Shown: one piece after another, positions 16,858-26,209 of the stretch | Layout: each line of letters begins with the position of its first letter | Position numbering within the stretch: position 1 is the first letter of the stretch | Assembly (NCBI GenBank): GCA_963677605.2 | Contig: CAXXDX010000006.1 | Span: forward strand, 992,001 to 1,056,000 | DNA: 64,000 bases | Direction: 5' to 3' | Origin: JAGLOK01 sp963677605 | Lineage (GTDB): Bacteria; Bacillota; Clostridia; Christensenellales; UMGS416 | Position numbers and translations under genes: made by a program | The notes under the pieces: generated by a model | Database searches by the model: none | What the model was told of the DNA's origin: nothing | The model's input: only the letters and a program-made list of their open reading frames with translations

Positions 16858-19425
16858 CTACAAAATTTCACATTGAAAATATGGCTTTAAATCTTTATTT
16901 TTCAAGAAATAGCTATCGCATCCTTCATATGCATTTGACTGCCAAAGTATATTTACGGTGTCAGCAACACACAGTTTTACTTCCTCCCAACTGAGCCCGC
17001 TATCTTCTGCATTATCCAATGCTTCTTTTATAAGCTCAATATCTTCTGTAGAGCCAGGCATAATAAGGTTATTTCTTGCTTTAATACATTCTACCGGCGA
17101 GGAGCCTCCCGCTCCGGTTGTTGTCCAATCTGTCATAACCATGCCCTTAAATCCCCATTCGCATCTTAAAAGTTTCACAGCAAGGTCATAGCTGTTTGCG
17201 GTATGTATTCCATTAAGCAGATTATATGATGTCATAAGCGCCATTGGCTGAGAATGTTTTACGGCAATCTCAAACCCGTGCAGATAAATTTCGCGCAGTG
17301 CCCGTTCAGATACTATTGAGTCTGAATGTTTTCTGTTATCTTCAAGATTGTTGCACGCAAGGTGTTTAATCGTTGTGCCTATTCCCTTGCTTTCTTGAAC
17401 TCCTTGGGTTATCGCAGCTGCCATCATTCCTGTAAGCAACGGATCTTCCGAATAATATTCAAAGTTTCTGCCGCACAGAGGATTTCTCTGTATATTCATT
17501 CCCGGAGCCAGCCAAAGAGTTATACCAAACTCCTGCATTTCCACAGCAACAGCTTCTCCAACTTCCTTCAGAAGCTGCAAATTCCAGCTTTGTGCCAGCA
17601 TTGATCCTATTGGAAATGCAGTACAATACTGATAGTATTTATCATTCGCTTCAGTTTTTTTCTCTGGTGCAAATATACCATGTTCTATAGAATCGATAAA
17701 TCCCGGCTTAATTATACTTCCGTCTTTTCTTACATCATAGCTTTGTGCAAGCCTTAATCCTGCAGGCCCGTCAGAAAGAACGATGCTTGCTAAATTCCAA
17801 GGCTCTTCTGCTGCACATCCGCTGGTTTCTCCAGCAGCACCCGGGACACTGTGCCCTGATGAGCCGAAAGTGTCAGAGCTTGCTGGTCCCATTCCCGTTT
17901 CACCACTGGTCAGCGCCAGCACTTGATCTTTTGTAAGTGTGTCAACAAATGCTTTAGCTTCCTTCAAGCCTTTTTGACTATGGATTCTGTAGTCAATTGT
18001 CTCCGTTTTAATATCTTCTGATTTAATATCAATTACAACTGCATCTTTGCAGGCTTTCTTTTTAACGTTTCGAGGCTGAATTTCTTGAAGATCATTCTGC
18101 AACTTGCATATATTGTCCACTTGTATAAGTTCAGTATCAACGTCAAGCCTTATAATGCCTACAACATCATTGGAAGCGGAAGAATTTCCTATAGCGATTA
18201 AATAATCACCTTTTTCCAACATGTATGAGCTATTGTTCTCTGAGAATGATGCAAGCTGACTCATTGGAAACGATATTAAAACACTGCAGCTTTCTCCCGG
18301 GCTAAGCGTAGGTGTCTTTGAAAATGCACACAATCGCTGATACTCCTTTTTCATATCTCCCTGGGGACATGAACCATAAACCTGCACCACTTCACGTCCG
18401 CTGTATTTATCACCCGAATTTGTTACAGCAACTTCTACACAAATAACAGCACTTTTTTTAGTATGCATAACAGAGAAATTTTTAGTTTCCATTACAAATT
18501 GTGTATATGAGATACCATAGCCAAAAGGTATACGAGGCTTGACTTCGAATGTGTCAAAGAATCTGTATCCAACGTATATTCCCTCTGTGTACAGTTCTTT
18601 TGACAAGTCACCGTTTGCGTGGCTGAATGTTTCAGAATTCGGATAATCCTCATAGTTTTCAGCCCATGTGTCAGCCATTTTACCGCTGGGTGTGATTTTG
18701 CCGCTTATAACATCAGCAAAAGCATTTCCTCCCTCCATACCCGGTTGAGAAAGCTGAACAATCGCACTAATGTTTAGTGTGCGTGTAAACTTTAAATCTA
18801 TCGGTGCGCCACAGTTTAGCACAAGAATCAACTTTGGAAAAATCCTGTTTATTTCAATCAGATCATCCATTTCTTCATCGGTTAAATAATAGTCTCCTTT
18901 TAGGGCGCGGCGGTCTGCAGCTTCTCCAGAGTTTCTGCTTAAAATATATATCGCAATATCTGTTCGGGATTCTGCTGCTTCTTTTTCCGTCAACCTTCTT
19001 CCTATAGGTGCATAAAATTTATGTCCCAGATATGACATAAGAACTGATCTTGGATTATTTATATCCTCGGCATCATCCAGAATTGACTGCTTCCAGCTGT
19101 CTTTTGCTTGAGCATATTCCCTATTGTAATCTTTAAGCCATTGTTCGTTTTCAATATTAAACCCTGTATTTTTCAATCCATCGAAAATATTTACAACTTC
19201 TCTTTCATTTACATCTCCCGAGCCAGTTCCGCCTTTCACGGTTTGTGTTGCTCCGCTGCCAAAAAGCGCTACTCTTTCGGAAGGTTTTAAAGGCAAAATG
19301 CCATCATTTTCCAACAGAACTATGCTTTCCGCAGCAGCTTTTCGCGCAACATATCTATTTGCTTTTTCCCTTTCACTTATTTCCGTTATCATAGTACCGG
19401 AATATCTTTTAGTAACTTGTTTCAA
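16858..19425 (-). CDS. GH3 beta-glycosidase with permuted domain order
   Basis: A GH3 enzyme of about 855 residues in which the usual domain order is inverted. The alpha/beta sandwich domain comes first (SIVLLENDGILPL near residue 35, then PGMEGGNAFADV and GKMADTW), then a fibronectin III-like domain (about 320-440), and the (alpha/beta)8 catalytic barrel is last. The barrel holds the nucleophile Asp766 in GFKGMVMTDW and the substrate-binding IKHLACNN. Similar permuted beta-glucosidases are known from Ruminococcus albus and Butyrivibrio. I start it at the TTG at 19425, six bases after GGAGG; this gives a 17-base overlap with the MFS gene upstream. There is no signal peptide. It is the last gene of module B; the sugar specificity is not readable. 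Confidence 0.93.
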   Translation of the reverse strand: MKQVTKRYSGTMITEISEREKANRYVARKAAAESIVLLENDGILPLKPSERVALFGSGATQTVKGGTGSGDVNEREVVNIFDGLKNTGFNIENEQWLKDYNREYAQAKDSWKQSILDDAEDINNPRSVLMSYLGHKFYAPIGRRLTEKEAAESRTDIAIYILSRNSGEAADRRALKGDYYLTDEEMDDLIEINRIFPKLILVLNCGAPIDLKFTRTLNISAIVQLSQPGMEGGNAFADVISGKITPSGKMADTWAENYEDYPNSETFSHANGDLSKELYTEGIYVGYRFFDTFEVKPRIPFGYGISYTQFVMETKNFSVMHTKKSAVICVEVAVTNSGDKYSGREVVQVYGSCPQGDMKKEYQRLCAFSKTPTLSPGESCSVLISFPMSQLASFSENNSSYMLEKGDYLIAIGNSSASNDVVGIIRLDVDTELIQVDNICKLQNDLQEIQPRNVKKKACKDAVVIDIKSEDIKTETIDYRIHSQKGLKEAKAFVDTLTKDQVLALTSGETGMGPASSDTFGSSGHSVPGAAGETSGCAAEEPWNLASIVLSDGPAGLRLAQSYDVRKDGSIIKPGFIDSIEHGIFAPEKKTEANDKYYQYCTAFPIGSMLAQSWNLQLLKEVGEAVAVEMQEFGITLWLAPGMNIQRNPLCGRNFEYYSEDPLLTGMMAAAITQGVQESKGIGTTIKHLACNNLEDNRKHSDSIVSERALREIYLHGFEIAVKHSQPMALMTSYNLLNGIHTANSYDLAVKLLRCEWGFKGMVMTDWTTTGAGGSSPVECIKARNNLIMPGSTEDIELIKEALDNAEDSGLSWEEVKLCVADTVNILWQSNAYEGCDSYFLKNKDLKPYFQCEIL

Positions 19426-20602
19426 CTTCTGCCTCCTTCTTTTTCTTCTTCCCCAGACCAATGAAAATCAAAACCGATGCCAATAACGGAACTATATATG
19501 CAAGATACATGCCTCCATAATTAAAACTTCTTTGCAGAGTAGCCCCCAAAATAGGTGCCGACCCCACTCCCAAATCCATCTCAAGGAAATATGTGCTAGA
19601 GGCTGCACTTCTTCTATCTTCACTCACCGATTTAAAGCACTCTGCCTGTACCGCAGGCTGAAGCAATCCTATTCCCGTTGAACGGATAACAGCAGTCGCA
19701 ATAAGCATCGGTACAGCTATTTCGGTTTTAAGCGTGCCTAGCATAAACAATGCGATGATTTCCAAAGCAGAGCCTAGTATAAGTATTTTTTTAAAGCTGT
19801 ACTTATCCGCAGCTCTTCCCAGCAACAATTTTGATGCCATCAACACAATAGCGCTGACAGTAAAATACCAGCCAACGTTCTTAAGACCTATTTGAGAAGA
19901 ATAAAGAGCGAGAAAGCTGTTTTCGAGGCTGTAAAATGATCCGATACAAAAACATATGAGTGTAAATGGCAGAGCTTCTTTTGCAATGAAGTTCTTTTTT
20001 ATAAAATCAAAATCCAGCTTCTTTTTGTTATTTTTCTCTCTTGGCGAATCAAGAACAAGAACGGCGACAGTCCCAGCTATTGTAAACATAACAGCTACAA
20101 TAATAGCTGATTTATAACTGGAATGCGCGGCTATCGTGAGCCCTAAGTTCGGGCCTATAGCGGTCGCAACAGCCTGAGCTACTCCGAAATAACCCATACC
20201 TTCACCCAGCCTGCTCATAGGGATATATTCACCGGCTACTGCCATAGTAATTGTGGTGGTAATACTAAATGCTATACCATGAAAAACACGAATAGCTATC
20301 AAAACAGGAACCGATGTTGTAACAGCATATCCTGCTATAGCCAAAGCGCTTACACCGGTGAATATTAAAAGAAGATATTTTTTATTAAACATACCTCCGA
20401 CAATCCCGGTAAACGGTCTGGACACCATAGCTACAATAGACATTATCCCTGTTATAACTCCGGCAATTGCCAGAGTGTATCCCATAGATACAACATACGG
20501 TGTAATTATAGTTGCAAGCATAGTAAATCCCATATTTGCAATTACCATTATTCCCAGAATAATAATAAAATTTTTATTCCACAAAGTTTCTTTATTCTGC
20601 AT
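19409..20602 (-). CDS. MFS transporter, drug/sugar antiporter-like (module B)
   Basis: A 397-residue carrier with about 12 membrane segments (first: IIILGIMVIANMGFTMLATI) and the conserved cytoplasmic loop SRPFTGIVGG after the second segment, typical of DHA1-type and sugar-efflux MFS proteins. The C-terminus is very basic, with five lysines in a row. It lies between the MBL and GH3 genes in the module B operon and could import a disaccharide split by GH3 or export a product. Neither is shown by the sequence. Confidence 0.86.
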   Translation of the reverse strand: MQNKETLWNKNFIIILGIMVIANMGFTMLATIITPYVVSMGYTLAIAGVITGIMSIVAMVSRPFTGIVGGMFNKKYLLLIFTGVSALAIAGYAVTTSVPVLIAIRVFHGIAFSITTTITMAVAGEYIPMSRLGEGMGYFGVAQAVATAIGPNLGLTIAAHSSYKSAIIVAVMFTIAGTVAVLVLDSPREKNNKKKLDFDFIKKNFIAKEALPFTLICFCIGSFYSLENSFLALYSSQIGLKNVGWYFTVSAIVLMASKLLLGRAADKYSFKKILILGSALEIIALFMLGTLKTEIAVPMLIATAVIRSTGIGLLQPAVQAECFKSVSEDRRSAASSTYFLEMDLGVGSAPILGATLQRSFNYGGMYLAYIVPLLASVLIFIGLGKKKKKEAEVETSY

Positions 20603-20694
20603 TAAGTTTCTCTCTTCATTTATTTTGCGTACACTTAAAAGCCTTAAGCAAATCTACACTTAACCATACTCAGCCAATATTTTATGTAAGCTGT

Positions 20695-21573
20695 CTATTT
20701 CATTTGTGAATCAAATATGTTGCTCAATGTATAGCATCTATGCGCTGTTTTATATCTCATTATCCTTGCATCGTCAGCCTGAGTGCCAAATAAGACACAA
20801 AAAGGAATATCCGCACTTCCTTCATAGCCGTCCAGTATCATTCTATCCACAATAATCTGATGTGTAAGGCTTTCTTTTGCTATCGGTGCGCCGTGATGAC
20901 CCGGACAGATCATGTCAAACTCATCTTCTCTTGCTTTAAGCTTAAGCATATTATTATAATGATTTTCAATAGTAGAACATTTTTTTCTCGGCGAACGCAT
21001 GCTTCCTACATTGCACCAACCCGTTTCAAGCTCATCACCTGAATATAAAAGGCGCATTTTTTTGTCCAAAATCGCAATACTGGCTGCATCATGAGCTCCA
21101 ATTTCAATAATTTCAAGCTCCCTGTCGCCCAGATTTATTGTAAATCCATCCTTAACATAGGTGTTTTTTTCATCTTCATGTACACCATTGTCAAACTCCT
21201 GCCATACAACCTCGCCTTTTTCATTTCTATACTGCTTTGCTATTCCTTCGGGAAGCCCCGGCTCCGGTTCTGGTGTAACTGCCTCGTTATGAATATATAC
21301 ATTTTTAAAATATTTGTTGCCCTGAGTGTGGTCGAAATGTGAATGTGTATTTATAACTCCATGTATAGGTAAATCAGTACAAGTCTGCATAAATTCAAAC
21401 ACATTCTGATTGCTGGAGCCGGAGTCTATCGCTATCGCAAACTCCTCACCTTCAATAAGATAACACTGACAGATTATATTTTTTTCAAGTTCTTTTGTTT
21501 CAATAAGCCATGTTTTTGGTGCTATAACACGGGCTGAAAAATGATCTTCCAAAAAGTTTAAGTTTGCTTCCAT
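20695..21573 (-). CDS. MBL-fold metallo-hydrolase (module B)
   Basis: A 292-residue metallo-beta-lactamase-fold protein with an intact metal site: His77-x-His79-x-Asp81-His82 in NTHSHFDHTQGN, AIDSG before it, and a later YSGDE and CPGHHGAP. It has no signal peptide. I start at the ATG at 21573 behind GAGAGG; the frame is open 16 codons further up without a binding site. It is only distantly similar to the module A protein but holds an equivalent place in a sugar import operon. The substrate is unknown. The esterase gene is 65 bases upstream. Confidence 0.88.
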   Translation of the reverse strand: MEANLNFLEDHFSARVIAPKTWLIETKELEKNIICQCYLIEGEEFAIAIDSGSSNQNVFEFMQTCTDLPIHGVINTHSHFDHTQGNKYFKNVYIHNEAVTPEPEPGLPEGIAKQYRNEKGEVVWQEFDNGVHEDEKNTYVKDGFTINLGDRELEIIEIGAHDAASIAILDKKMRLLYSGDELETGWCNVGSMRSPRKKCSTIENHYNNMLKLKAREDEFDMICPGHHGAPIAKESLTHQIIVDRMILDGYEGSADIPFCVLFGTQADDARIMRYKTAHRCYTLSNIFDSQMK

Positions 21574-21638
21574 ATAAATTCCTCTCTTAAGTTCTAATAA
21601 ACAGATATCCGAAATTTGCACTTAACAAATAGCCTGTT

Positions 21639-22460
21639 TTATATTCTTCTTTTTTTCTTGTTAGCGTAATGATCGCTGCGCGGTATCCAATCCATAAATA
21701 ACTCCACCTCTTTATCCCAATAGCGCCATTCATGCTCATATCCCGGCAGCTGGTGCCATGTGGTTTCAGCCCCCGCTTTTTGGAACTGTTCCATGGTGTA
21801 TCTTACATCTTCGATATCATCATCTTCTCCGCAAGCAAAATAATAAAGCGGCATTTTTATATTTTCATTTTTCGTCTTTTCCAGCATCTTCTTTATCTCA
21901 AATTTATCAGGAAACTCTGTATTTTCATCCCCAAAAAACAAAAAAGGCCCAAAATGCATAGACGCTGAAAATATACCGACTGCTTTATACTTTTCAGGAT
22001 TGTTCAGCCCGTGAACCATTGCTCCGTATCCGCCCATAGAAAGCCCAGCAAGATATGTATCTTCCGGACGCTGCGATATCGGGAACATCCCACACACAAA
22101 ATCCATAAGCTCATCTTCTATAAACTCATAAAATCTGTCTGCTTCATGATCAATATACGCCTTGTTTTCTGCCGCAAACATTACAACAGCCATATTTCTC
22201 TCTTCTGCGTATAATTCAACATTGGTATATCCAGTCCAAGTCGCATGGTTGTTTCCCATACCATGGAATAGGTATAAGACAGGGTATTTAGGTCTGCCAA
22301 CATACTTTTCATATTCAGGTTTGTCAAAGTGAACTTCTTTATGTTTTAATCCGCCAGTAAAGGCGAGCGATTCGGGAATTGTCATACTGGGAATTACTAC
22401 AGTAATATCCACTGTACGCTGAAGAACACTTGATATAAAGTTGCAAACTATTTTTGCCAT
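21639..22460 (-). CDS. Cytoplasmic esterase of the esterase D / feruloyl esterase fold
   Basis: A 273-residue alpha/beta hydrolase of the PF00756 esterase family. The nucleophile is Ser141 in GLSMGGYGA. An HG oxyanion segment lies in LYLFHGMGNN, and a C-terminal YEHEWRYWD supplies the likely catalytic His; acidic residues in CGEDDDIED may give the Asp. Related proteins include carbohydrate acetyl and feruloyl esterases and S-formylglutathione hydrolases. In this operon a sugar deacetylase removing esters from imported plant oligosaccharides is the best guess. There is no signal peptide. It follows the LplC-type permease by 50 bases. Confidence 0.87.
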   Translation of the reverse strand: MAKIVCNFISSVLQRTVDITVVIPSMTIPESLAFTGGLKHKEVHFDKPEYEKYVGRPKYPVLYLFHGMGNNHATWTGYTNVELYAEERNMAVVMFAAENKAYIDHEADRFYEFIEDELMDFVCGMFPISQRPEDTYLAGLSMGGYGAMVHGLNNPEKYKAVGIFSASMHFGPFLFFGDENTEFPDKFEIKKMLEKTKNENIKMPLYYFACGEDDDIEDVRYTMEQFQKAGAETTWHQLPGYEHEWRYWDKEVELFMDWIPRSDHYANKKKRRI

Positions 22461-22510
22461 GTTATTTCTCCTTTATTATTGTCACTTTCCGCATAATGCG
22501 GTATAAACCT

Positions 22511-23398
22511 TTATCCCTTTACTGCCCCCAGCGCTATTCCGCTTGCAAAATACTTCTGCAGGAAAGGATATAAAATCAAAATTGGAATTATTGCCACAAA
22601 CGCAATTGCCATGCGAACCGATACCTGCGGTACATTAATCATTACACCGGATGTTGCTGATGAATTCGCTGCCAATGCTTGAATATCCTGAATCATTTTG
22701 TTCAAGAGCGCTTGAATGCTTAGCATTTTAGAATCTGTGATATAGTAAAGCCCATTGGTCCAGTCATTCCAGTATGCCAGACCTGCAAAAAGACTTATTG
22801 TAACAAGTATTGGTTTGCCAAGCGGCATAACTATCTTCCAATACATCCTGAAATATCCTGCTCCATCAATGCTGGCTGCCTCATATATTTCACTTGGAAT
22901 GCTTGTTGTGAAATATGTTCTTATCAAAATCACATTAAATGCACTAAGCAGAAAGTTTGGCAATATATATGCCCATATTGTATTTTTTATATGGAATATC
23001 GTTGTCCACATAATATAAGAGGGCACCAGTCCGCCGTTAAACAACATTGTAAAAAACACAAGAAACGCTATAACTCTTTTACCCGGCAGTTCCTTTAGAG
23101 AAAGCGGAAATGCCATCAATGAAGAAAATAAAGCACTTCCTACTGTTCCTATCAATGTAACCAAAATAGTTATTCCGTATGCACGGAAAATTGTTCTTGA
23201 ATTTCCCCAAATATATTGGTACGCTTCTAAACTGAATTTTGCAGGAAAAAAAGAATATCCGTTTACTATCAGTGTATTTTCAGCAGTAATTGATGACATG
23301 AACAGCAAAACCAACGGCAATACCATAAACAGTGTAACTAATATCAAAATTACATTTATTGCGTACTGATAGATTATTTCACCTTTTGACTTTATCAT
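22511..23398 (-). CDS. Sugar ABC transporter permease, LplC/YtcP type (module B)
   Basis: A 295-residue membrane subunit with six predicted segments and the ATPase-docking loop EAASIDGAGYFRMYWKIVMP. The C-terminal ASGIALGAVKG tail is typical of LplC/YtcP permeases, which import complex saccharides such as rhamnogalacturonan oligomers in Bacillus. It forms a pair with the LplB-type gene 18 bases upstream. No ATPase gene accompanies it. Confidence 0.95.
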   Translation of the reverse strand: MIKSKGEIIYQYAINVILILVTLFMVLPLVLLFMSSITAENTLIVNGYSFFPAKFSLEAYQYIWGNSRTIFRAYGITILVTLIGTVGSALFSSLMAFPLSLKELPGKRVIAFLVFFTMLFNGGLVPSYIMWTTIFHIKNTIWAYILPNFLLSAFNVILIRTYFTTSIPSEIYEAASIDGAGYFRMYWKIVMPLGKPILVTISLFAGLAYWNDWTNGLYYITDSKMLSIQALLNKMIQDIQALAANSSATSGVMINVPQVSVRMAIAFVAIIPILILYPFLQKYFASGIALGAVKG

Positions 23399-23416
23399 AA
23401 TTTAATCCTTCAACTT

Positions 23417-24352
23417 TTAAAATATTGCATTCTCGGGACTGACTTTGCTAACAACCATATTTGAAAGCATAACCATTAAGAATCCTACTGCCGATTGGAA
23501 TAATCCTGCAGCCGCGGATCTTCCGACTCCTCCCGAAGATGTCAGTGCGCGATACACATAAGTGTCTATTGTGTTTGTAACCGAAAACAAAGAGCCTGAG
23601 TTTTGCGGAACCTGGTAAAAAAGCCCAAAGTCCGAATAGAATATCCTGCCTATTCCTATCAATATTAAAGTAACTATTGACGGCGCCAAGCACGGCAGTG
23701 TGATATGGATAATCTGCTGTAGTTTATTGGCTCCATCCAAGTCGGCCGCTTCATAATATGAAGGCGCTATACCTGAAATTCCTGCAATATAGATAAGTGT
23801 CCCATAACCGACAATCTTCCAACAATTAACCGTAATCAATATGAAAGGCCACCACGTTGTATCGTTGTACCATTGCACAGGATCTTTGCCTAAAATCTTT
23901 AAAACTCCCATGTTCATCATTCCGTTTTTATGGCTTAACAAAGCATAAACAATGTAGCTTACTACAACAATCGATATCAAAAACGGCAAAAGTACCGCAC
24001 TTTGATACATCTTCTTAAGTCTTTTGTTTGCCACATCAAAAATCATGATGGCAAGCGCTATTCCCACAACATTGTTAATTATTAAAAACGCTACATTATA
24101 CAAGAATGTGTTTCTTATTATTATCCATGAATCTTTAGTACTAAACAGATATGTGAAGTTTGATATGCCTGTCCATGGGCTGAAAAACAAACCATCATTT
24201 GCATTGTACTTTTTAAAAGCTACAACTACTCCTGCCATAGGAATATAGTTATTTATAATCAAATATATAATACCCGGTAATAGCATTAGATAAAGTGGGA
24301 GCAGCTTTTTAAATATGCTCATTTTTCGTCTTCTGCTGCCAATAGATTTCAC
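23417..24352 (-). CDS. Sugar ABC transporter permease, LplB type (module B)
   Basis: A 311-residue permease with six predicted membrane segments and the loop EAADLDGANKLQQIIHITLP. I start at the GTG at 24352, six bases after AAGGAGGA; the ATG at 24376 lies inside the intergenic hairpin and has no binding site. The gene follows the binding-protein gene with a strong hairpin between them, which may set a lower expression level for the permeases. Confidence 0.93.
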   Translation of the reverse strand: MKSIGSRRRKMSIFKKLLPLYLMLLPGIIYLIINNYIPMAGVVVAFKKYNANDGLFFSPWTGISNFTYLFSTKDSWIIIRNTFLYNVAFLIINNVVGIALAIMIFDVANKRLKKMYQSAVLLPFLISIVVVSYIVYALLSHKNGMMNMGVLKILGKDPVQWYNDTTWWPFILITVNCWKIVGYGTLIYIAGISGIAPSYYEAADLDGANKLQQIIHITLPCLAPSIVTLILIGIGRIFYSDFGLFYQVPQNSGSLFSVTNTIDTYVYRALTSSGGVGRSAAAGLFQSAVGFLMVMLSNMVVSKVSPENAIF

Positions 24353-24370
24353 AAAAGTCCTCCTTATAAA

Positions 24371-24405
24371 CTTCAAAGGTTACTGCTCCGCAGTAACCTT
24401 TGAAG
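24371..24405 (-). promoter_or_regulatory. Intercistronic hairpin between binding-protein and permease genes
   Basis: A perfect 16-bp stem (CTTCAAAGGTTACTGC at 24371-24386 with 24390-24405) with a 3-base loop lies just after the binding-protein stop. The permease ribosome binding site follows directly. There is no T-run, so it resembles mRNA-protecting hairpins that raise binding-protein mRNA over permease mRNA, as known for malE-malF. Confidence 0.7.
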
Positions 24406-24435
24406 CGATTAATCGACTAATTTTCTCGTTTGCAA

Positions 24436-25980
24436 TTACTCTTTGCTTTCAAGCCATGCATCAAGCTGTGCTTGTTTTTCATCAATTACAGTCTGCAGTC
24501 CTGCATCATAGAGAGCCTCATTAAAGCCTGCCAAAATAGGCTCTATTTCAACAACACCGAACGCAAGATCTTTTTTATACTGGTCAAACACTCCGTTAAG
24601 CTGTGCGATTTGGTCTGCAACCGGACGCGGGTCAAACATGAAGCCCATTCCCTGAGACTTTATCATGCTATCTCCTGTATTATATTCCATATACTGATCC
24701 CAGATGTCTGCCGGATTGCCTACCCATGGATTTCCTGCAAACTGATTGGGATAACCCCATCCAAAGTCATTGTGATAGCCCACATTGGTGATATCAACGC
24801 CGTCAGGGAAAGTTGCAAGTCCATCTTCTGTTTCCACCCAGTGCTTGCCTTCGATTCCCCAGTTAAGTAGGTTTTCGAACTCAGAGCTAACAAATGTCCA
24901 GTTTAAAAATTCCATTGCTTTTGCAGGATTTTCTGAAGCATTAGCGAGGCAGTATACCTGAATTCCTACTGTGCTTGTTGCTTTCATTGTTTCAGAAATC
25001 GGGATAACTACTACTTCGTAGCCTGTCTGTGACTGTTTTTCCTGAGCTGTATTTGGTTTAATTATGCTGACAAACGAGAAGCAGTTGCCTGCTTTCATTT
25101 TAGTTTCGCCCGTATCCGTGTTTATTGCTATATCTGCCGATGAATAACCAGCCTGATACCATTCACGTGCAATATTGCAGAAATTTAAATATTGCTCGGA
25201 CTCGAACCAGTTTGTAACTGTAGTAGTCTGTCCATAGTTTTCAAGCACTGCAAAATCACTTCCAAGTTTATCAATATAAGTGTCGGTTTGTGTTCCCATA
25301 ATGTAGCTGCCATCAAGACAGTCCATGTTTGGATATTTAACCTTTACATCCGCATAAAGCTGCGTAATCTGGTCAAAACTTGAATAGTCATCTGTAGAAA
25401 TATCAAAATCTTCTACATTGTACCCAAGCTCGTCAAAAATATCTTTTCTTGCTACAAGACCACTCGGCATTGCTCTTTCCTTCATGTTAGGCACTCCGAT
25501 AAGGAAATCTCCTATTTGTGTACATGTAGCGTCTTCACCAAGAATCTCAAGCATATCAGGTGCATACTCAAGATATTCATTCATATTAAGTATGTACTGT
25601 GATTCAACAAAAGATGCAAAGTTTCTTGCAAGCACAGGAGCTAAGTCCAAAGGCTCATTGGACGCCATCATTACAGGAAGCTGTGACTCATACGTTCCTA
25701 TTGTCATAGGAATCAAATTAACAGTCATATTTAGTTCTTTTAATGCAAGTTCAGTTATTGCATCGCTGACTTCCTGCTGGTCGGCACCTTCAAATGCCAC
25801 CAGATAGAGAAAATTCACTTCATACGGCTCTTCTTCCTGAGCTGTCTGTTCGCCATTTTCTTTTTGGGCCGGGTTGGAGTCTGTTTTTGTGTCGGCAGAT
25901 GTTTTGTCGCCAGAGCATGCTGTTGCAAGTGAAAGCACAAATACCAGCGCAAAAAATACCACCAAAAGTTTCTTCTTCAT
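24436..25980 (-). CDS. Sugar ABC transporter substrate-binding lipoprotein, LplA/YtcQ type (module B)
   Basis: A 514-residue extracytoplasmic solute-binding protein. The signal peptide ends in the lipobox TAC with Cys22, followed by a polar linker and the binding domain. Length and order of segments (LNMTVNLIPM, DLAPVLARNF, a late MGFMFDPRPV) fit the large LplA/YtcQ family that works with LplB/LplC permeases and YesM/YesN-type regulators. It is the first gene of the minus-strand operon 25980-16858, divergent from its two-component pair. The likely ligand is a plant oligosaccharide. Confidence 0.94.
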   Translation of the reverse strand: MKKKLLVVFFALVFVLSLATACSGDKTSADTKTDSNPAQKENGEQTAQEEEPYEVNFLYLVAFEGADQQEVSDAITELALKELNMTVNLIPMTIGTYESQLPVMMASNEPLDLAPVLARNFASFVESQYILNMNEYLEYAPDMLEILGEDATCTQIGDFLIGVPNMKERAMPSGLVARKDIFDELGYNVEDFDISTDDYSSFDQITQLYADVKVKYPNMDCLDGSYIMGTQTDTYIDKLGSDFAVLENYGQTTTVTNWFESEQYLNFCNIAREWYQAGYSSADIAINTDTGETKMKAGNCFSFVSIIKPNTAQEKQSQTGYEVVVIPISETMKATSTVGIQVYCLANASENPAKAMEFLNWTFVSSEFENLLNWGIEGKHWVETEDGLATFPDGVDITNVGYHNDFGWGYPNQFAGNPWVGNPADIWDQYMEYNTGDSMIKSQGMGFMFDPRPVADQIAQLNGVFDQYKKDLAFGVVEIEPILAGFNEALYDAGLQTVIDEKQAQLDAWLESKE

Positions 25981-26209
25981 TTTGTTCCTCCTTAATTTCG
26001 ACTTATAATAATCAACATTATATATTCTTCATGTGCCGAAAACATACAAGTGAATGGTAGCCAAAATGTTTGTTTTCAGACATTTTATCAGATATTATTG
26101 CTTGAACATCTAATTGCTGCAATATTTATATATACAATAGTGGTAATTGTAGATTTAGATATGATGCTGTATCATATAGCTAATTATAAAACAGGCAAGG
26201 ATTTTCAGT

